A stretch of DNA of 64,000 nucleotides, taken from contig NC_091670.1 in the NCBI RefSeq assembly GCF_042453785.1, forward strand, positions 36,467,501-36,531,500, written 5' to 3'. The position numbers and the translations under genes are program-made. Shown here piece by piece: positions 11,401 to 23,066 of the stretch; position 1 is the stretch's first letter, and each line of letters starts with the position of its first letter. Source of the DNA: Malus domestica. Taxonomy: Eukaryota; Streptophyta; Magnoliopsida; Rosales; Rosaceae. The notes below the pieces were generated by a model, which did no database searches, had not been told where the DNA came from, and saw only the letters and a list, made by a program, of their open reading frames with translations.

Positions 11401-14400
11401 ATGAAATTGGATATACTTATTTATTTCAAACATCAAACCTTAGGTATTTTATTGTTAAAAGTTGCAACCGAGAAAATTTGGAATTATCTGTACAACAAGG
11501 ATTATGGGCAACTCAGAGGAGCAACGAGTCCAAACTTAATGAAGCTTTTGACTCTGCTGAAAATGTGATTTTAATTTTCTCAGTCAACCGGACTCGACAT
11601 TTCCAGGTAGGATTGCAAATTACATCCCAATGTTTTTCACATCGCTTTCTATTTTTAGTTATATCAAGTTATCCACTGGGGGTGCTAGAATTAAAATTGC
11701 CTATTCTTTGTTAGGGTTGTGCAAAGATGATGTCCAGAATTGGTGGGTCTGTTGGTGGAGGGAATTGGAAATATGCACATGGAACCGCACATTATGGGCG
11801 AAATTTCTCTGTCAAATGGTTAAAGGTATAATTTTGTTTAAACTTTATGGCAACCTTCTACTCATTGAGCTAGAATTTGATTCCCTCTTTGATATTTTTT
11901 TCTGCTGCAAACAAACAGGATCCTACAAAATTTCTTGTGAGAATTATCAAGTCTGTTTTATTATTGTTGTTGTTCTCACTCTTACTGATTGGCATGCTAA
12001 GGAGTATGGCTTTGCTTTTATGTTCCTTGTTAGTTGTAGTTCACATTATCTGTTTTATTTGTTTGAGGGCTTGTATCTTAATAGTTACTTAATTCTTTTG
12101 ATCCTATGATCTCAAATTGTTGGCTTGAATCAAGATTGGAGTTGATTGTACTCGTATCGACTTTAAGTTATTTGGACTTATTTCAATGTTTCAATTCATA
12201 GCATACCTAAACCCCCATCTGTGTGCCAACTTGAGTCAAGTTTCAGTTGGGATCACTACTTCCATCTGGAAATTAGGAGAAGCTATTATGATGGAAGACC
12301 TCAGTTTAAAATTTAATGGGCATGGATAAGCAGTAAATGATAAGATGTGATGACTAATTGCAGTTTCTTTGATGCAGCTATGTGAACTATCCTTTCACAA
12401 AACTCGTCATTTGAGGAACCCCTACAATGAGAACCTACCAGTGAAGGTACAATCTGGAGCCTTAAAACTATAGAAACACCCACGTAAACACCATTTGATT
12501 TTTGTCTGTTCTTTCTTGATTGATTGTGAAATCACCCAATTTTTATTTCTGTCAGGATTTTCATTATGTATCAGTATGCAGCTGGTTTGTCATGCTATCC
12601 ATGATTTAGACAGCTGAAAACATTTTCTTACATTTATAAAAGACATTCATTAATCAAAATGAAAGTTACGATCCAGGGGACTCGGAGTCCACTGAACAGT
12701 CTTGAGTATCAAACTTAAATTGATAACCAAAACCTAAAAAATAATACAATATAACCCATATGACTAAATGTACAATCCATCAATACATATGTGTGCATGT
12801 ATTTTTGTGGGTCCTTTGTGGTTTGTGTGTGTGTGTGTGTGGTATTAACAGATAAGTTAGCATTGTTTAGAACGATACTGAAGTTATTGTCTAATGTCAT
12901 GATGTATCACTTGGCCGAGTGCTGCTTAAATATAAGTGTTGATGCATCACTTGGTTCTTAAATAGAACAAATCTGATAGAATATCATGTTAATAACTTCT
13001 TTACGTGTGCGCCTATTTTTTATTAGCTGTTTCACCATGCGTTTTCACTTGCAATCATTACTATTGTCAACATGTATGCTTGCTCATGTGATACTACTTT
13101 CTTGTGTAGACATACCTTGAGACGAAAAAAATAACTTCTGATCTTATTGTCGTGCTTGTACTCTTGCAGATAAGTAGAGATTGTCAAGAGCTAGAGCTCT
13201 CCGTCGGTGAGCAGTTGGCATCCTTGCTTTATCTTGAGCCAGATAGTGAACTTATGGTATGTTCGAAGTTCACAGGAAACTAGTTAAATTTTGCGAAAAA
13301 GAAATTGAAGTGAAAAAAAAAAGGTTAAAAGGAAAGAAAGCAAAAAGAGAGAAAGCAATAGAATTCCAAAAGTATTTACACTGTGTTTATCAATTAATTT
13401 TTAACATAGGAATTTATCTCGATACTTCTCCTCTCTTAGTTTTCATTTGTGTCGTCCATTAAATTAGAGGCCATTTTGCTGTTAAATTAGAGGCCATTTT
13501 GCTGTTAAATTAGAGGCCATTTTGCTGGGGCAGGACAAGATCTGTTTTGCACTATAATGTGTCCTTTGCTTTTAATTTTATGTTGTTAAATGGTCAGAAC
13601 TTGATGAATCTGAATCTTGTTTATCGCTCTCTGCGTACAGGCAATTTCGATTGCGGCAGAATCAAAACGCGAAGAAGAAAAAGCAAAGGGAGTCAATCCA
13701 GAGAATGGTGGTGAGAATCCAGACATTGTCCCATTTGAGGACAATGAAGAGGAGGAAGAGGAAGAAAGTGAAGATGAGGAAGATAGCTTTGGTCAAGTTC
13801 CCGGAGCAGGAAATGATGGCAGAGGAAGGGGCAGAGGAGGAGGAGTCATGTGGCCTCCTCACATGGCTCTACCAAGAGGTGGCAGACCTATGCCCGGGAT
13901 GCAGGGTTTTCCCCCAGGAATGATGGGTCATGATGCAATGCCCTATGTACCTGACGGATTTGTAATGCCAAATCCGTTCGGTATGGCCCCTCGGGGTTTC
14001 AATCCGTATGGTCCCAGGTTTTCAGGTGATTTTACAGGGCCCAACCCTGGCATGATGTTTCGTGGGAGACCACAACAACCTGGATTTCCACCCGGTGGGT
14101 TTGGGATTATGGGTCCTGGACGTGCACCATTCATGGGAGGGATACATCCAGGCCGAGGTGGTCGGCCAACAGGTATGTCTCCAATGTTTCCACCACCCCC
14201 ACCACCATCATCTCAAAACCCTAACCGGATGCCGAAGAGAGATCCAAGGGGAGCTTCCACTGATCGGAAGGGACAAGATATGTCAGGTCCAGATGATGAG
14301 ACACATTATGGTGCTGGAAACAGCTCTAGAAATGATGATAGCGAAAGTGAGGATGAGGCCCCGAGGCGGTCGAGGCATGGAGATGGAAAGAAGAAACGGC

Positions 14401-14435
14401 GAGACTCGGAAGGAGATGCGACCTCCGAGCACTAG
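8418..14435 (+). CDS. CPSF30: CPSF30 long isoform: CCCH zinc-finger and YTH-domain poly(A) factor
   Basis: 30-kDa subunit of the cleavage and polyadenylation specificity factor, in the plant long form that also reads m6A in pre-mRNA. Exons: 8418-8815, 9185-9565, 11444-11606, 11715-11825, 12378-12446, 13170-13256, 13641-14435; 667 residues, no frame breaks. Three CCCH fingers: C77/C85/C91/H95, C105/C114/C119/H123 and C131/C139/C145/H149. A Gln-rich linker follows, then the YTH domain from about residue 261 to 385, with GLWATQ (W281) and GGNWK (W332) as likely aromatic-cage residues. Next come an acidic run, an RGRGRGG segment, a Gly/Pro/Met-rich region and a basic tail with RRSRHGDGKKKRR, a probable nuclear signal. 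The start ATG sits in a good context and gives the expected N-terminus. Intron 2 (9566-11443) can also yield a short form. Confidence 0.95.
9566..9596 (+). other. CPSF30: Alternative 3' end of CPSF30 short form (intron 2 read-through)
   Basis: If intron 2 is not spliced, translation continues past the donor for ten codons (the last full residues are FVQSPKVFY) and stops at TAG 9594-9596. The product would keep the three zinc fingers and lack the YTH domain. In Arabidopsis the short CPSF30 is known to arise by polyadenylation inside intron 2, so an equivalent product here is expected but not shown by sequence. Confidence 0.5.
11096..11262 (+). mobile_element. Au-type tRNA-derived SINE, full length
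   Basis: A 167-base element in CPSF30 intron 2, flanked by a perfect 17-base duplication TGTCGTATTGTGATAAT (11079-11095 and 11263-11279). It has a tRNA-like box B (GGTTCGAGACT), the block GGGAGCAGCCTCTCCATAA, the block CCTGCGTAAAGCGGGAGCC and a short T-rich 3' end. I recognise these as the Au SINE family. The perfect duplication suggests a fairly recent insertion. Confidence 0.9.
13459..13527. repeat. 23-bp tandem repeat, three identical copies
   Basis: Units 13459-13481, 13482-13504 and 13505-13527 are identical and each contains TTAGAGGCCATTTTGCTG. They lie in the last intron of CPSF30, about 110 bases before the acceptor of the final exon. Three exact copies imply recent slippage or unequal exchange. 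Confidence 0.95.
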
Positions 14436-14646
14436 CAGCTCAGCAGTACTAGTGATGCCATGCCCATGCCACTAACGAGGGAAACCCGTCTTCCTCCACA
14501 CCATAGGCTGACCGCATTTTCTTAGAAAATGGAAGGGTTTCATTCGGGATATATGGATTCTTTAGTGCTACTGATGTCTTTCCTTTTTGTTACAAGTTTG
14601 AAATATGCGGTAAATTCTGTGATATTTTTGTAACTATCCTGGTAAA

Positions 14647-14713
14647 TTCTGCGACATTCACCTCTCTCAGACCTTGCGTAAAGCGGGAGCCTTGTGCACT
14701 GGGTACGACCTTT
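14647..14713 (+). mobile_element. 5'-truncated Au SINE in the CPSF30 3' UTR
   Basis: About 67 bases matching only the 3' part of the SINE at 11096: the CACCTCTCTCAGACC and CTTGCGTAAAGCGGGAGCC blocks and the GGTACGACC end. It is flanked by TATCCTGGTAAA on both sides (14635-14646 and 14714-14725), so truncation happened at insertion. It is in sense orientation about 210 bases after the CPSF30 stop codon. Confidence 0.85.
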
Positions 14714-14725
14714 TATCCTGGTAAA

Positions 14726-15580
14726 ACAAAAGGTAAAAGGTCAAGGTAGCTGAATTTATAATTATATAACTTTTTTTTAATCCTCTGCAGCTAGTTCGAA
14801 TCGATTTAGTACAGAATACCGTTAGTATAAAAATAAAGCGGATAATAAAAAAAAAACAATGGATTTTCGCATTCAATTTTTAGTCGTTTGCACTTCAAAA
14901 TAGAGTAGCGCGGAGTTAAAGTTGAATTCTCTCCATCACATTATTGTCACGAAAAAGCCGTTAGTATTAAATCTCAACGTTTATTTTTTGTATATTGATG
15001 TGCGGAGAGCATTATGCTAAAGTTATAAGTAGTGTTTAAAATATTAGTATTGGTGGTTCAATATGTCGATGAATATACTGATATCACTATCGGTTACTTT
15101 TGATGGAAATTATGAAAATTTGTTTTAAAACGTGAACATTTAAAATGAAACTTTTAGAGTGTCATATGACAATTTATCGATATTTAAGTGATATGTCTAA
15201 AAATCAACGAAATCTATTGGCTTTAGTTGAAGTTGAAGTTTATTTGTTATCTTGTGAAGTTTAAACTTCATCACTCATTTTATATCTTTCTCTAATTTTT
15301 TCGATATTTCTACGATAATATCGAAGAAGTTTCAATGATTATGAGTTATAACCCAACGAAACAAAACTTTTGGGCCTGGAAAGTAGAACAACTGTTACGA
15401 GTTCAAATAAATCGAACCCGGGTCACTATACATGGACCCACGACCCGAAATTCTAACACTTCCTCACCGTCTTCCTCGCCGCTTAAACCTTAAACCCACC
15501 AAAGACCAAAACCCTAGCAAACCAGTGCAAGCAGCAGCATTTCCGACTTCACCTCAACACTCCGCACATTGATTCCGACC
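14726..15580. other. CPSF30-YAO spacer
   Basis: AT-rich spacer between CPSF30 and YAO, which are transcribed in the same direction. No gene or repeat family recognised. The last 100 bases become C-rich and probably hold the YAO leader (AAACCCTAGC near 15510). Confidence 0.5.
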
Positions 15581-18500
15581 ATGAAGAACAAGAAGAGAGG
15601 CGGCGGCTCAGCTCCCAAGGGACCCAAAAAGGGCAAGGCTTTCTCTCTCGACGAAGATCCCTTCTTCGGCACCGAATCCAAGAAGCGCCGGAAAGTCGAG
15701 CGCGATGAGATTGAGAGCGAATCCGACGACGACTACGGGGCCGTCGGGTCGGACGGCGAGGGCGGCGGAGAGGAGGCCGAGGAGGAGGGGGAGGCTATAG
15801 TGGAAACGGCAGACGAGAAGAGGAATAGGCTTGCTCATGAGTTCTTGGAGAACACTCGGGAGCTGCTGAGGAGGGCCAAGGAAGATGATGAGGATGATGA
15901 TAGCGGTGAAGAGGGTGTGAAGGAAGGCGAGATGGACTCGCTTGTTGGCAAGATGTTGCAGCAGCAGCAGCTCGAGGACAGCGGCCGAGCTCGCCGTGCC
16001 ATTGCTTCTAGGTAATCACTGCTTTTTACCTTCCTTTTTTTTTAATTGAAATTGTTTTCATTAGAAGTTGTTTATCTGTTTTTGTTGTTTTCGTTTAACT
16101 TGTTAATCAGCATTTCTATTGTTTGCCAATTTTCCTTTGGTTTGTGCCGAAATTTGGTTCATTCGTGTTTATTATTTGCGATTGTGGGTGTTTATGTTAG
16201 TGATTAGATTGTAGGTGTTGTTATCGTTTCAAAACTTGGCCAACATGTAGCGGCATTTTGATCGGTATTTGGATTCAAAGTTGTAATCTTTATAAACTTC
16301 CGTTTTGATTTAATGCTACTTTATTCAGATGCTATCATGCTACCATCAGCTTTCTTGCTTAAGCATTTTCTTGTCTGACACTTAAGTTTGATGGGTATCT
16401 TGGAATTTTACTTCCGTCTTGTGGGTTATTTAATCTGTTACTTTGTGGTACCATGTTCCTAATTCCCATGTTGAATTCTCTCATTTCAGGGTTAAAAAGC
16501 CAGAATCTACTGATGAATTTCGGATATTAGTGAAGCATCGACAAACTGTTACTGCTGTGGTTCTGTCCGAGAATGACCTCAGGGGCTTTTCAGCTTCTAA
16601 GGATGGCACCATTCTACATTGGGATGTAGATAGTGGGAAAAGTGAAAAGTATCTATGGCCTAGTGATGAAGTACTTAAGTCTCATGGGGTCAAGGATCCA
16701 CAAGGTCGAGCTAAAAAGCATAGTAAACACGTGTTAGCACTAGCAGTTAGCTCTGATGGTCGGTATTTGGCAAGTGGGGGCTTAGATCGCCATGTTCATT
16801 TGTGGGATACTCGTACACGAGAGCATATTCTGGTAAATACGATTGATTTGTTGCTTCTTTTTGGTTATGGAGTAGAATAATACGTTAATGTTTTGGAAAT
16901 TGTTAGTAGGTTGTGGTTTAATAAACTTAGTTTAATCAGGATAGGGGAGTGCAGTTGACCTCTCATACTGTTAGGATAATTCACTAACTGTAAAATTGCT
17001 CGTGCATAGAGAAGGGCCTATGTGCCTATATACAAATCATAAGTGAATGACCTAATTTATTTTATTTTTTTACAAGAAATGCTTTTGTTTTTATCCAACA
17101 GAAGTACATGTTTTTCTTTGGCAAAAGCAGTATTATCTGTAAGCTTACTCACATGTCGTCCATATATTGGGATTGGGATGCATCGACATGTTAAAGACAC
17201 TGATGAGGAATTATGTCTGATTATGCTATAGAAAGGTCCTAAACAAAATAATGAAATGTCAGGGCTGTTGATGTATTGTTTGTCAACTTAAGTTTTGACA
17301 GTAAGCTATAATTTTTTATTATGCATACGCACTCTCCACTTCTCCCTCCAAATTTTGTTAGAAGCAATATTTGTAACTACGGAAAGGTTTTATGATCTGT
17401 TCTTAATTTTTTTTTTTCCTTGCGATCTGTTCTTAATTGAACTTTGTGTTTGTTAACAGGCTTTTCCAGGTCACAGGGGCCCCGTTTCATGTTTAACTTT
17501 CAGGCAAGGGTCTTCAGAACTTTTTTCTGGTTCATATGATCGAACAGTTAAGATATGGAATGTAGAAGATAGAGCTTACATAAACACATTATTTGGTCAT
17601 CAAGGGGAAGTATTAAGTATTGATTGCCTACGGAAAGAAAGGGTATTAACTGTTGGACATGATCGAAGCATGCAGTTATTTAAGGTAAAAAGTAAATACT
17701 TTCTATGTTTTGGGAACACTTGTAAATAAAACTTAGGTCAAATCACGTTGGCGGAAGCTACTAAAGGTCGTACCCAGTGCACAAGGCTCCCGCTTTACGC
17801 AGGGTCTGGGAGAGGTGAATGTCGGCTAGCCTTACCCCCATTTATGGAGAGGCTGCTCCCAAGTCTCGAACCCGAGACCTACCGCTCATGGGCGGAAGCT
17901 ACTATTTCATATTATTCCTTTCCTTCTCATTTCTAAAATCCAAACTTCCTAGGAACCTTTAGCTTTCCTGTGATTAACTTTGGATCCCAATGCTATTGAA
18001 TTGCACTACCGCATTAGCCAGACTTTTAGGATAGACTTTCTTTTTCTTTCAATTATATGTTCCAGAGTTACTTTGGTGTACTTACGGCATGTAGTCTATC
18101 TTAGTTTTGACACAATCATCCGTTACCTGAAACACAGGTCCCAGAGGAGTCACGTTTAGTATTCCGTGCCCCTGCATCTTCATTGGAGTGTTGTTGCTTT
18201 ATTAGCAATGACGAATTCTTATCCGGCTCTGATGATGGAAGTGTTGAGCTTTGGAACATGGTGCGGAAGAAGCCTGTTTGCATAGTTAAGAATGCTCATC
18301 CTTTTTTGGCTGCACACAAAGAAGTCGAACAAAAGGATGGTGATAGAATCCCAAATGGTCACATAGGTAAATTTATCTAAAACATTCTTAAGTTTTTCGG
18401 TCTTCAAGTTTTACCCTGCGGACGCTTTTCTTCCCAGTTAGTTGTGTTCTAACGGGATGGTATTGAATTTTGTTGTGCAGAAAATGGTAACCACACTTCT

Positions 18501-19271
18501 GAAAGCTTTGATTGTTCATCAACCAATTCTTGGATCAGTTCAGTCACTGTTTGTAGAGGCAGTGACCTCGCTGCATCAGGAGCTGGTAATGGCTCTGTTC
18601 GATTATGGGCTATTGAAAGTGAGAGCAGAGTGCTTCAGCCGTTACACAACATCCCATTGGTATGCCAAATCAATTATTAAAAAACCTTGTTTGCCTCGTG
18701 TAAATCAGAAGTTAACAAGTTTTTTTTTCTTCCCTCAATATTCTTGTTCCGTGCAGGTTGGATTTGTGAATTCTTTAGCTTTTGCAAAATCTGGACGGTT
18801 TCTGGTTGCAGGAGTTGGGAAGGTGACCTCTCTTTTCTTTTCGATCTTCACTTATTTCGCCATCTTGCAATTTTTGCTTTCTCATATTCCTTTCAACTTC
18901 ATCGATTGAAAGGAATGCTCAACTTTAAGATTGAACTTCGAAAGTGGATATGAAAGTTGAAACATTATAATAGTGCAGTGCAAGCGTAATGCTGCTAGAG
19001 CTTAAGGTTTTTTTGGGGCAAGGAGAACGACGCAAAACTTAAATTTCTGTTTCTTGAATACTTCATCGGGATATTTCTGAACCCGTGTCTATTTTCTTCA
19101 GTTTTGTTTCCATATTGTTCACTTTACGGAAACAATCTCAGCTTCTAACATTGCCAATGACCTTTGCGACAGGAACCTCGTCTAGGAAGGTGGGGACATA
19201 ACCCAGCTGCTCGGAACGGAATCGCAATCCATTCCATTAAGCTTTCATCAGAAGATACAAACACTCTCTAA
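15581..19271 (+). CDS. YAO: U3 snoRNP-associated WD40 protein (YAO / RRP9-like)
   Basis: WD40 protein of the U3 small nucleolar ribonucleoprotein, acting in the nucleolus on early 18S pre-rRNA cleavage; in Arabidopsis it is needed for gametes and embryos. Exons: 15581-16011, 16490-16832, 17460-17684, 18138-18366, 18481-18659, 18757-18822, 19173-19271; 523 residues against about 504 in Arabidopsis. The N-terminus is basic (MKNKKRGGG, later KKRRK, a nuclear/nucleolar signal), then comes an acidic Glu/Asp region. WD units are visible at ILHWDVD, VHLWDTR, VKIWNVE, VELWNM and VRLWAIE, consistent with a seven-bladed propeller. ATG 15581 is chosen because upstream in-frame codons lack ATG and the family starts MKNKKR-like. 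Intron 3 holds a truncated SINE. Confidence 0.93.
17764..17890 (-). mobile_element. 5'-truncated Au SINE in YAO intron 3
   Basis: About 127 bases, reverse orientation relative to YAO, nearly identical to the 3' three quarters of the SINE at 11096. The first 30 or so bases of the tRNA-like head are missing; the sequence starts at GCCCATGAGCGG. Flanking duplications GGCGGAAGCTACTA (17750-17763 and 17891-17904) are perfect. Confidence 0.9.
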
Positions 19272-19714
19272 GCTCTCAGTTTTGACAATCATATGTTCTT
19301 GCATCTCCCAATTTTGACAACAATGAGTTGATGAGTTAAATGAAATGATGTTCCTTGTGCTCAGATTTTATGTAGTTGAGCTTTTGTTCTTGTGCTGCGT
19401 CATCGACGACGTTGAATTTCATACGACGAGGAACGCAACCTTTTTCAGTGTGCATTCGAATCAGAAATCGAATGGTAGAAAGTAATTTGAAGACCTAAAT
19501 TAGTAGCCCGTGGTACATCATACGGGATTTTCCTGCAGAAGTCGCTTGCGACGATGTCTAATCCACCGTTCTCTTCGAACAATTCCAAGGTCCGAACAAA
19601 AATACGTTCAATGTAAAAGCATGTGGAATTTTATGTAGCAAAACAGTTGTAAACAGAAGAGTTTATGAGCATTTTCAATTATTTGTAACAGTATACAACG
19701 ATGTTTTCAAACAA
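19272..19714. other. Convergent spacer between YAO and ACD11
   Basis: The two genes end tail to tail, with 538 bases between stop codons. It must hold both 3' UTRs. A 58-codon open stretch on the minus strand (about 19450-19620) has no start codon and no family I recognise. Confidence 0.5.
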
Positions 19715-19808
19715 GTTACAATGTCGAGTACAAATCTCCAGACGTACAATGCAAGCTCTGCGTTACAATGTCGAGTACAAATCTCCAGACGTACAATGCA
19801 AGCTCTGC
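19715..19808. repeat. 47-bp tandem duplication abutting the ACD11 stop codon
   Basis: Units 19715-19761 and 19762-19808 are identical over 47 bases (core AATGTCGAGTACAAATCTCC). The second unit ends one base from the ACD11 stop codon (19810-19812), so both units form the start of the 3' UTR of ACD11. Confidence 0.95.
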
Positions 19809-19809
19809 C

Positions 19810-21777
19810 CTACCAATCTACGCCCAATTTCCGCGAATGGAAGAGTTTGTCGATGTACAGACTTAGAGGTGCAGACGCAGCGATATAACTCTGCATTTGA
19901 ACTTTTGCCGAGTTATCTGAAAGAAACAAAGTAAAAGGAAATGTGAAGTTAACAACTTAACACGACCAGTCGATCGAGAATAACAATATAAGTAAAAGTG
20001 GAAGGAAAATATTGAAAAGGACAAAAATAACTAGTCCAACGGGTCTTCCTTCCCCGCTTTTATTTTACAATCCATTTGCAAAGTGACATATTTAACTGGT
20101 GCTAAGTGCTCAAACTTTCGACTCGAGACTCAAATCATCTAAAACGAAGCCTATATGTACAAAATGTGCATAATGGAAAGCTTGATATTCACAAGTTATA
20201 TAATGAAAGAAATGGTAGAAGTTACACTAAAATCTATAAGCCCAGCAAAGTCAAGATCTCGGCAGGGATAGTCGAGCATTAGTTTTCAACTTTTCACTAT
20301 ATTCAAAACGGCACAATGCCATAAAGCTCCGCTCAAATCAATCAAAGGTCAAATGGGTGTGTAAAGGTTTTAAAATAAAACTACCAGTTCCAACCGTTTT
20401 GGCGCAAAAGGTCCAAATGCAACTATCTTTGCAGCCAAATCAGATTTACTGAAATAAAAAATTTAAGAAACAAATGTACTATCTCGTAATACACTCACCG
20501 TCTTCATTGAGTTTGTTCATTAGTTGTTCCCTAGTAGGAAGCGCATACATCCCTGCTGCAACAGCTTTCCTGATGACCCATCCATGGTGGGGAGCAAACA
20601 CCTGTGCGTAAGCCTTGGAAGCTGGATCCTTCAGGGAATTTCCCCTTCCATATGAAAACAAGGAAATTTCAATACAATTTAACCACGTAATATAAACTTA
20701 AGCATCCAAATAATTTGTATGAACCTTGACATCTTAAGCGGGGTTCACTTTGGTTCGTGATGTTTCCACTTGAACAAGCTATACCAAACTTTTACGAATT
20801 GTAGCATGTTAACCCCATTTAATGTTTATGTTCAATCAAACATACCACTATACCAGTCGCCGCAGGCTTGCAGCGTCACCATTTAAACCAATTCAAGGAA
20901 GAAAAACGGGTGCAAACTATGTTCGTGCTTAAAACATAACACGCGGTGGTTGCAACAGCTCGAAACAACAAACGACATGCAGCAAACGGAACGCATCCAA
21001 GTATGATACTACAACTAGTGCAGCTGCTTGTATGGTTTTACAACAGTTGCAGTCCGTCAATGTGCAAAAGTTTGTAAATTTATGGTGCAAAATCGATTTT
21101 TTTTTATACCGAAAGGCGAAACTCGAAATACATTTCGCACTTTTAATTCGCAAATAATCCCCTATTAATTTCGACATAATCCCAACAAACTTTGTACTAA
21201 AAAGCTAATTAATTTAACTGGAAAATAGTGAAATGAAGACGATCAAACAATCGAGCTATGATGCAAATCAATAGTTTCTGATAAAATTACGTACTTGGTG
21301 ACTATAATCTGCTCGAAGAGTACTCTAACCATGTCAATCCCACGCTTCACTCTCAACAAATTCCTCGAGTGACTACCGGCTTTTCTCACGCAATCCGCTT
21401 CGATATCGCGATCGAGCAGAACCTGCAACGTCGAGATTGAATCCGAGGCCTCCGATAGATCATGGACCTATTACAATCCCGATACCGATCAAATTGAAGA
21501 GCAAATGTTTCAGATTTTGGTTTGAGCACGTTTCAGTGATTTTCTCGGCAACCAAACAGGAAAAAAAAAGAAGGGGGAATATGAAATTGCGTACCTTGGC
21601 GACGTAGTCCATCTCGGCGAACTTGAAGGCGATTCCTAAGCAGCCGAACAGAGGCGAAACGAGCGAGCACGCAAGAGAGAACGGAGCCAACTCGACGTCC
21701 GCCGCTGGGGAGTTTACGGCCGCCTCGAGCTCTTTGAATGCCTCCGCTATCTTCCTCAGCGGCCTCTCGTCCGCCAT
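19810..21777 (-). CDS. ACD11: ACD11-like ceramide-1-phosphate transfer protein (GLTP fold)
   Basis: Small cytosolic lipid-transfer protein that moves ceramide-1-phosphate and phytoceramide-1-phosphate; loss in Arabidopsis causes accelerated cell death. Exons on the minus strand: 21777-21595, 21467-21295, 20644-20499, 19916-19810; 202 residues against 206 in Arabidopsis. The last exon is short and easily missed: without it the frame runs past a GTGAGT donor into a false stop at 20479. With it the protein ends YIDKLFHSRKLGVDW, the family C-terminus. Residues D57, K61, R96, R100 and H139 line up with the phosphate and amide head-group residues known in Arabidopsis ACD11 (from memory). It is divergent from AIR9, an arrangement also found in Arabidopsis. 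Confidence 0.93.
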
Positions 21778-22222
21778 TGCAGCTCTCGCTTTCTCTCTCC
21801 TCTTTTTTCTCTCTCTAAGTCTTTCTCTGTGTTAGTCTTTTGCGTTTGCTTTTCTGAAGACCAAACGCCGTGCCGACGAAGAAGTGAATAAAATAATATC
21901 TGGGGATGTTTGGACACGGGCAAGTCTATGCTCCTGTTCGGGATTAGAAATATCCTTACGTCGGATCAGGATGAACATTTATCCGTGTTTTGTCATTTTA
22001 CAAATTTACCCATCAGTTGTCCTGTGTGGTGAATTAAATTTAGTCAAAGTTTCGTACTTGTTTAGTAATAATGACAACGATTTCCCACCCGACAATAATT
22101 GCTTTTCATTTCGGTCAGGAATAACCGAATAGAAAGTCTCCAATTTGTTACCCTTTTAAAAAATGTGTGTATTTTTATTTTTTCAGGTAATGCTCGATGC
22201 CGACGGAACTGATTTTGGAGAG

Positions 22223-22453
22223 GGATTTGGATCCTCTCCGGATCCCTTGTCTGGAGATCCCGGAGATCAATGCACAATGACAGTTCATTAAAAATCGTGC
22301 GGTCACAATTAAATATTTTTTACGTAAAACGAGATTGCTTTACTTTTAAAAATATAAAAAATCTTTAATTGTGACCGCACGATCTTTGATGAACAGTCCT
22401 TATGCTTTGATATTCGGATCCCCAGGGAGGAGATCTAGAGAGGATCCTAATCC
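22223..22453. mobile_element. MITE with 10-bp target duplication (family A, copy 1)
   Basis: A 231-base foldback. The ends carry GGATCCTCTCCGGATCC on the left and GATCTAGAGAGGATCC on the right. Inner arms around ATCGTGCGGTCACAATTAA and TTAATTGTGACCGCACGAT are perfectly complementary. It is flanked by TTTTGGAGAG at 22213-22222 and 22454-22463, a 10-base direct repeat. A 9-10 base duplication points to a Mutator-type transposase. A related copy is at 44149-44336. Confidence 0.85.
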
Positions 22454-22884
22454 TTTTGGAGAGGAACCGAATCCAATGAAGTGCACTAGATAAGCAACAA
22501 GAAGTAAGGATGTTTGCATTGAAAAAACACATATATTTTATGTAAGACGACTTTGCATTCTCTTTTTTTTTCAAATTACAAAACAAAACGAAAAGAAACA
22601 TAAGCAAATTAAAAATCGTTTAGTCATTTAAATTAGATAGTCGAATAAAGTTTGTCTACTAAAATGAAGATGATATTAATTAAAGGATTAAATAATCTTC
22701 ATTTGGATAAAAATTGAAGATTTAAAAGTTCACAACCATGAACTTCATACACAAAAAGGCAATTACGATACAAGTTTTAAAGCTAAATTAATTTAACTAA
22801 AAACGTTTTAGGTCATTTTAAAAGTATTTTGACACTTTATTTTGATAAAATCCTAAAATAAAAGCACATTACTTTTTTTATCCT

Positions 22885-23066
22885 AACTTGGATCCTCTCT
22901 GGATTCCTTCATCATAATCTATCAAATCAGGGGATCTGCGCCGTTAAAATTTGATTCAACAGTTGAAGTTATTATAACTTTTAGTAGCCGTTTGATCAAA
23001 TTTCAACGACATAAATTTTTTGATTTAGTGAATTAAGAGGAAGAGATCCGAAGATGATCTCTTTTT
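22885..23066. mobile_element. MITE (family B, copy 1)
   Basis: About 180 bases with ends GGATCCTCTCTGGATTCC and an inverted counterpart GGATCATCTTCGGATCTC. The shared internal block GTTTGATCAAATTTCAA also occurs in the copies at 39029 and 47126. Ends are approximate, as no clean duplication was found. Confidence 0.65.

Noticed and set aside
19450..19620. 58-codon open stretch on the minus strand (contains IVASDFCRKIPYDVP)
   Set aside because: Looks protein-like but has no ATG, no splice sites that link it to ACD11, and no family I know; within chance length.
20479..20498. ACD11 ending at the in-frame stop 20479
   Set aside because: A GTGAGT donor precedes it and the exon at 19916-19810 restores the conserved family C-terminus.
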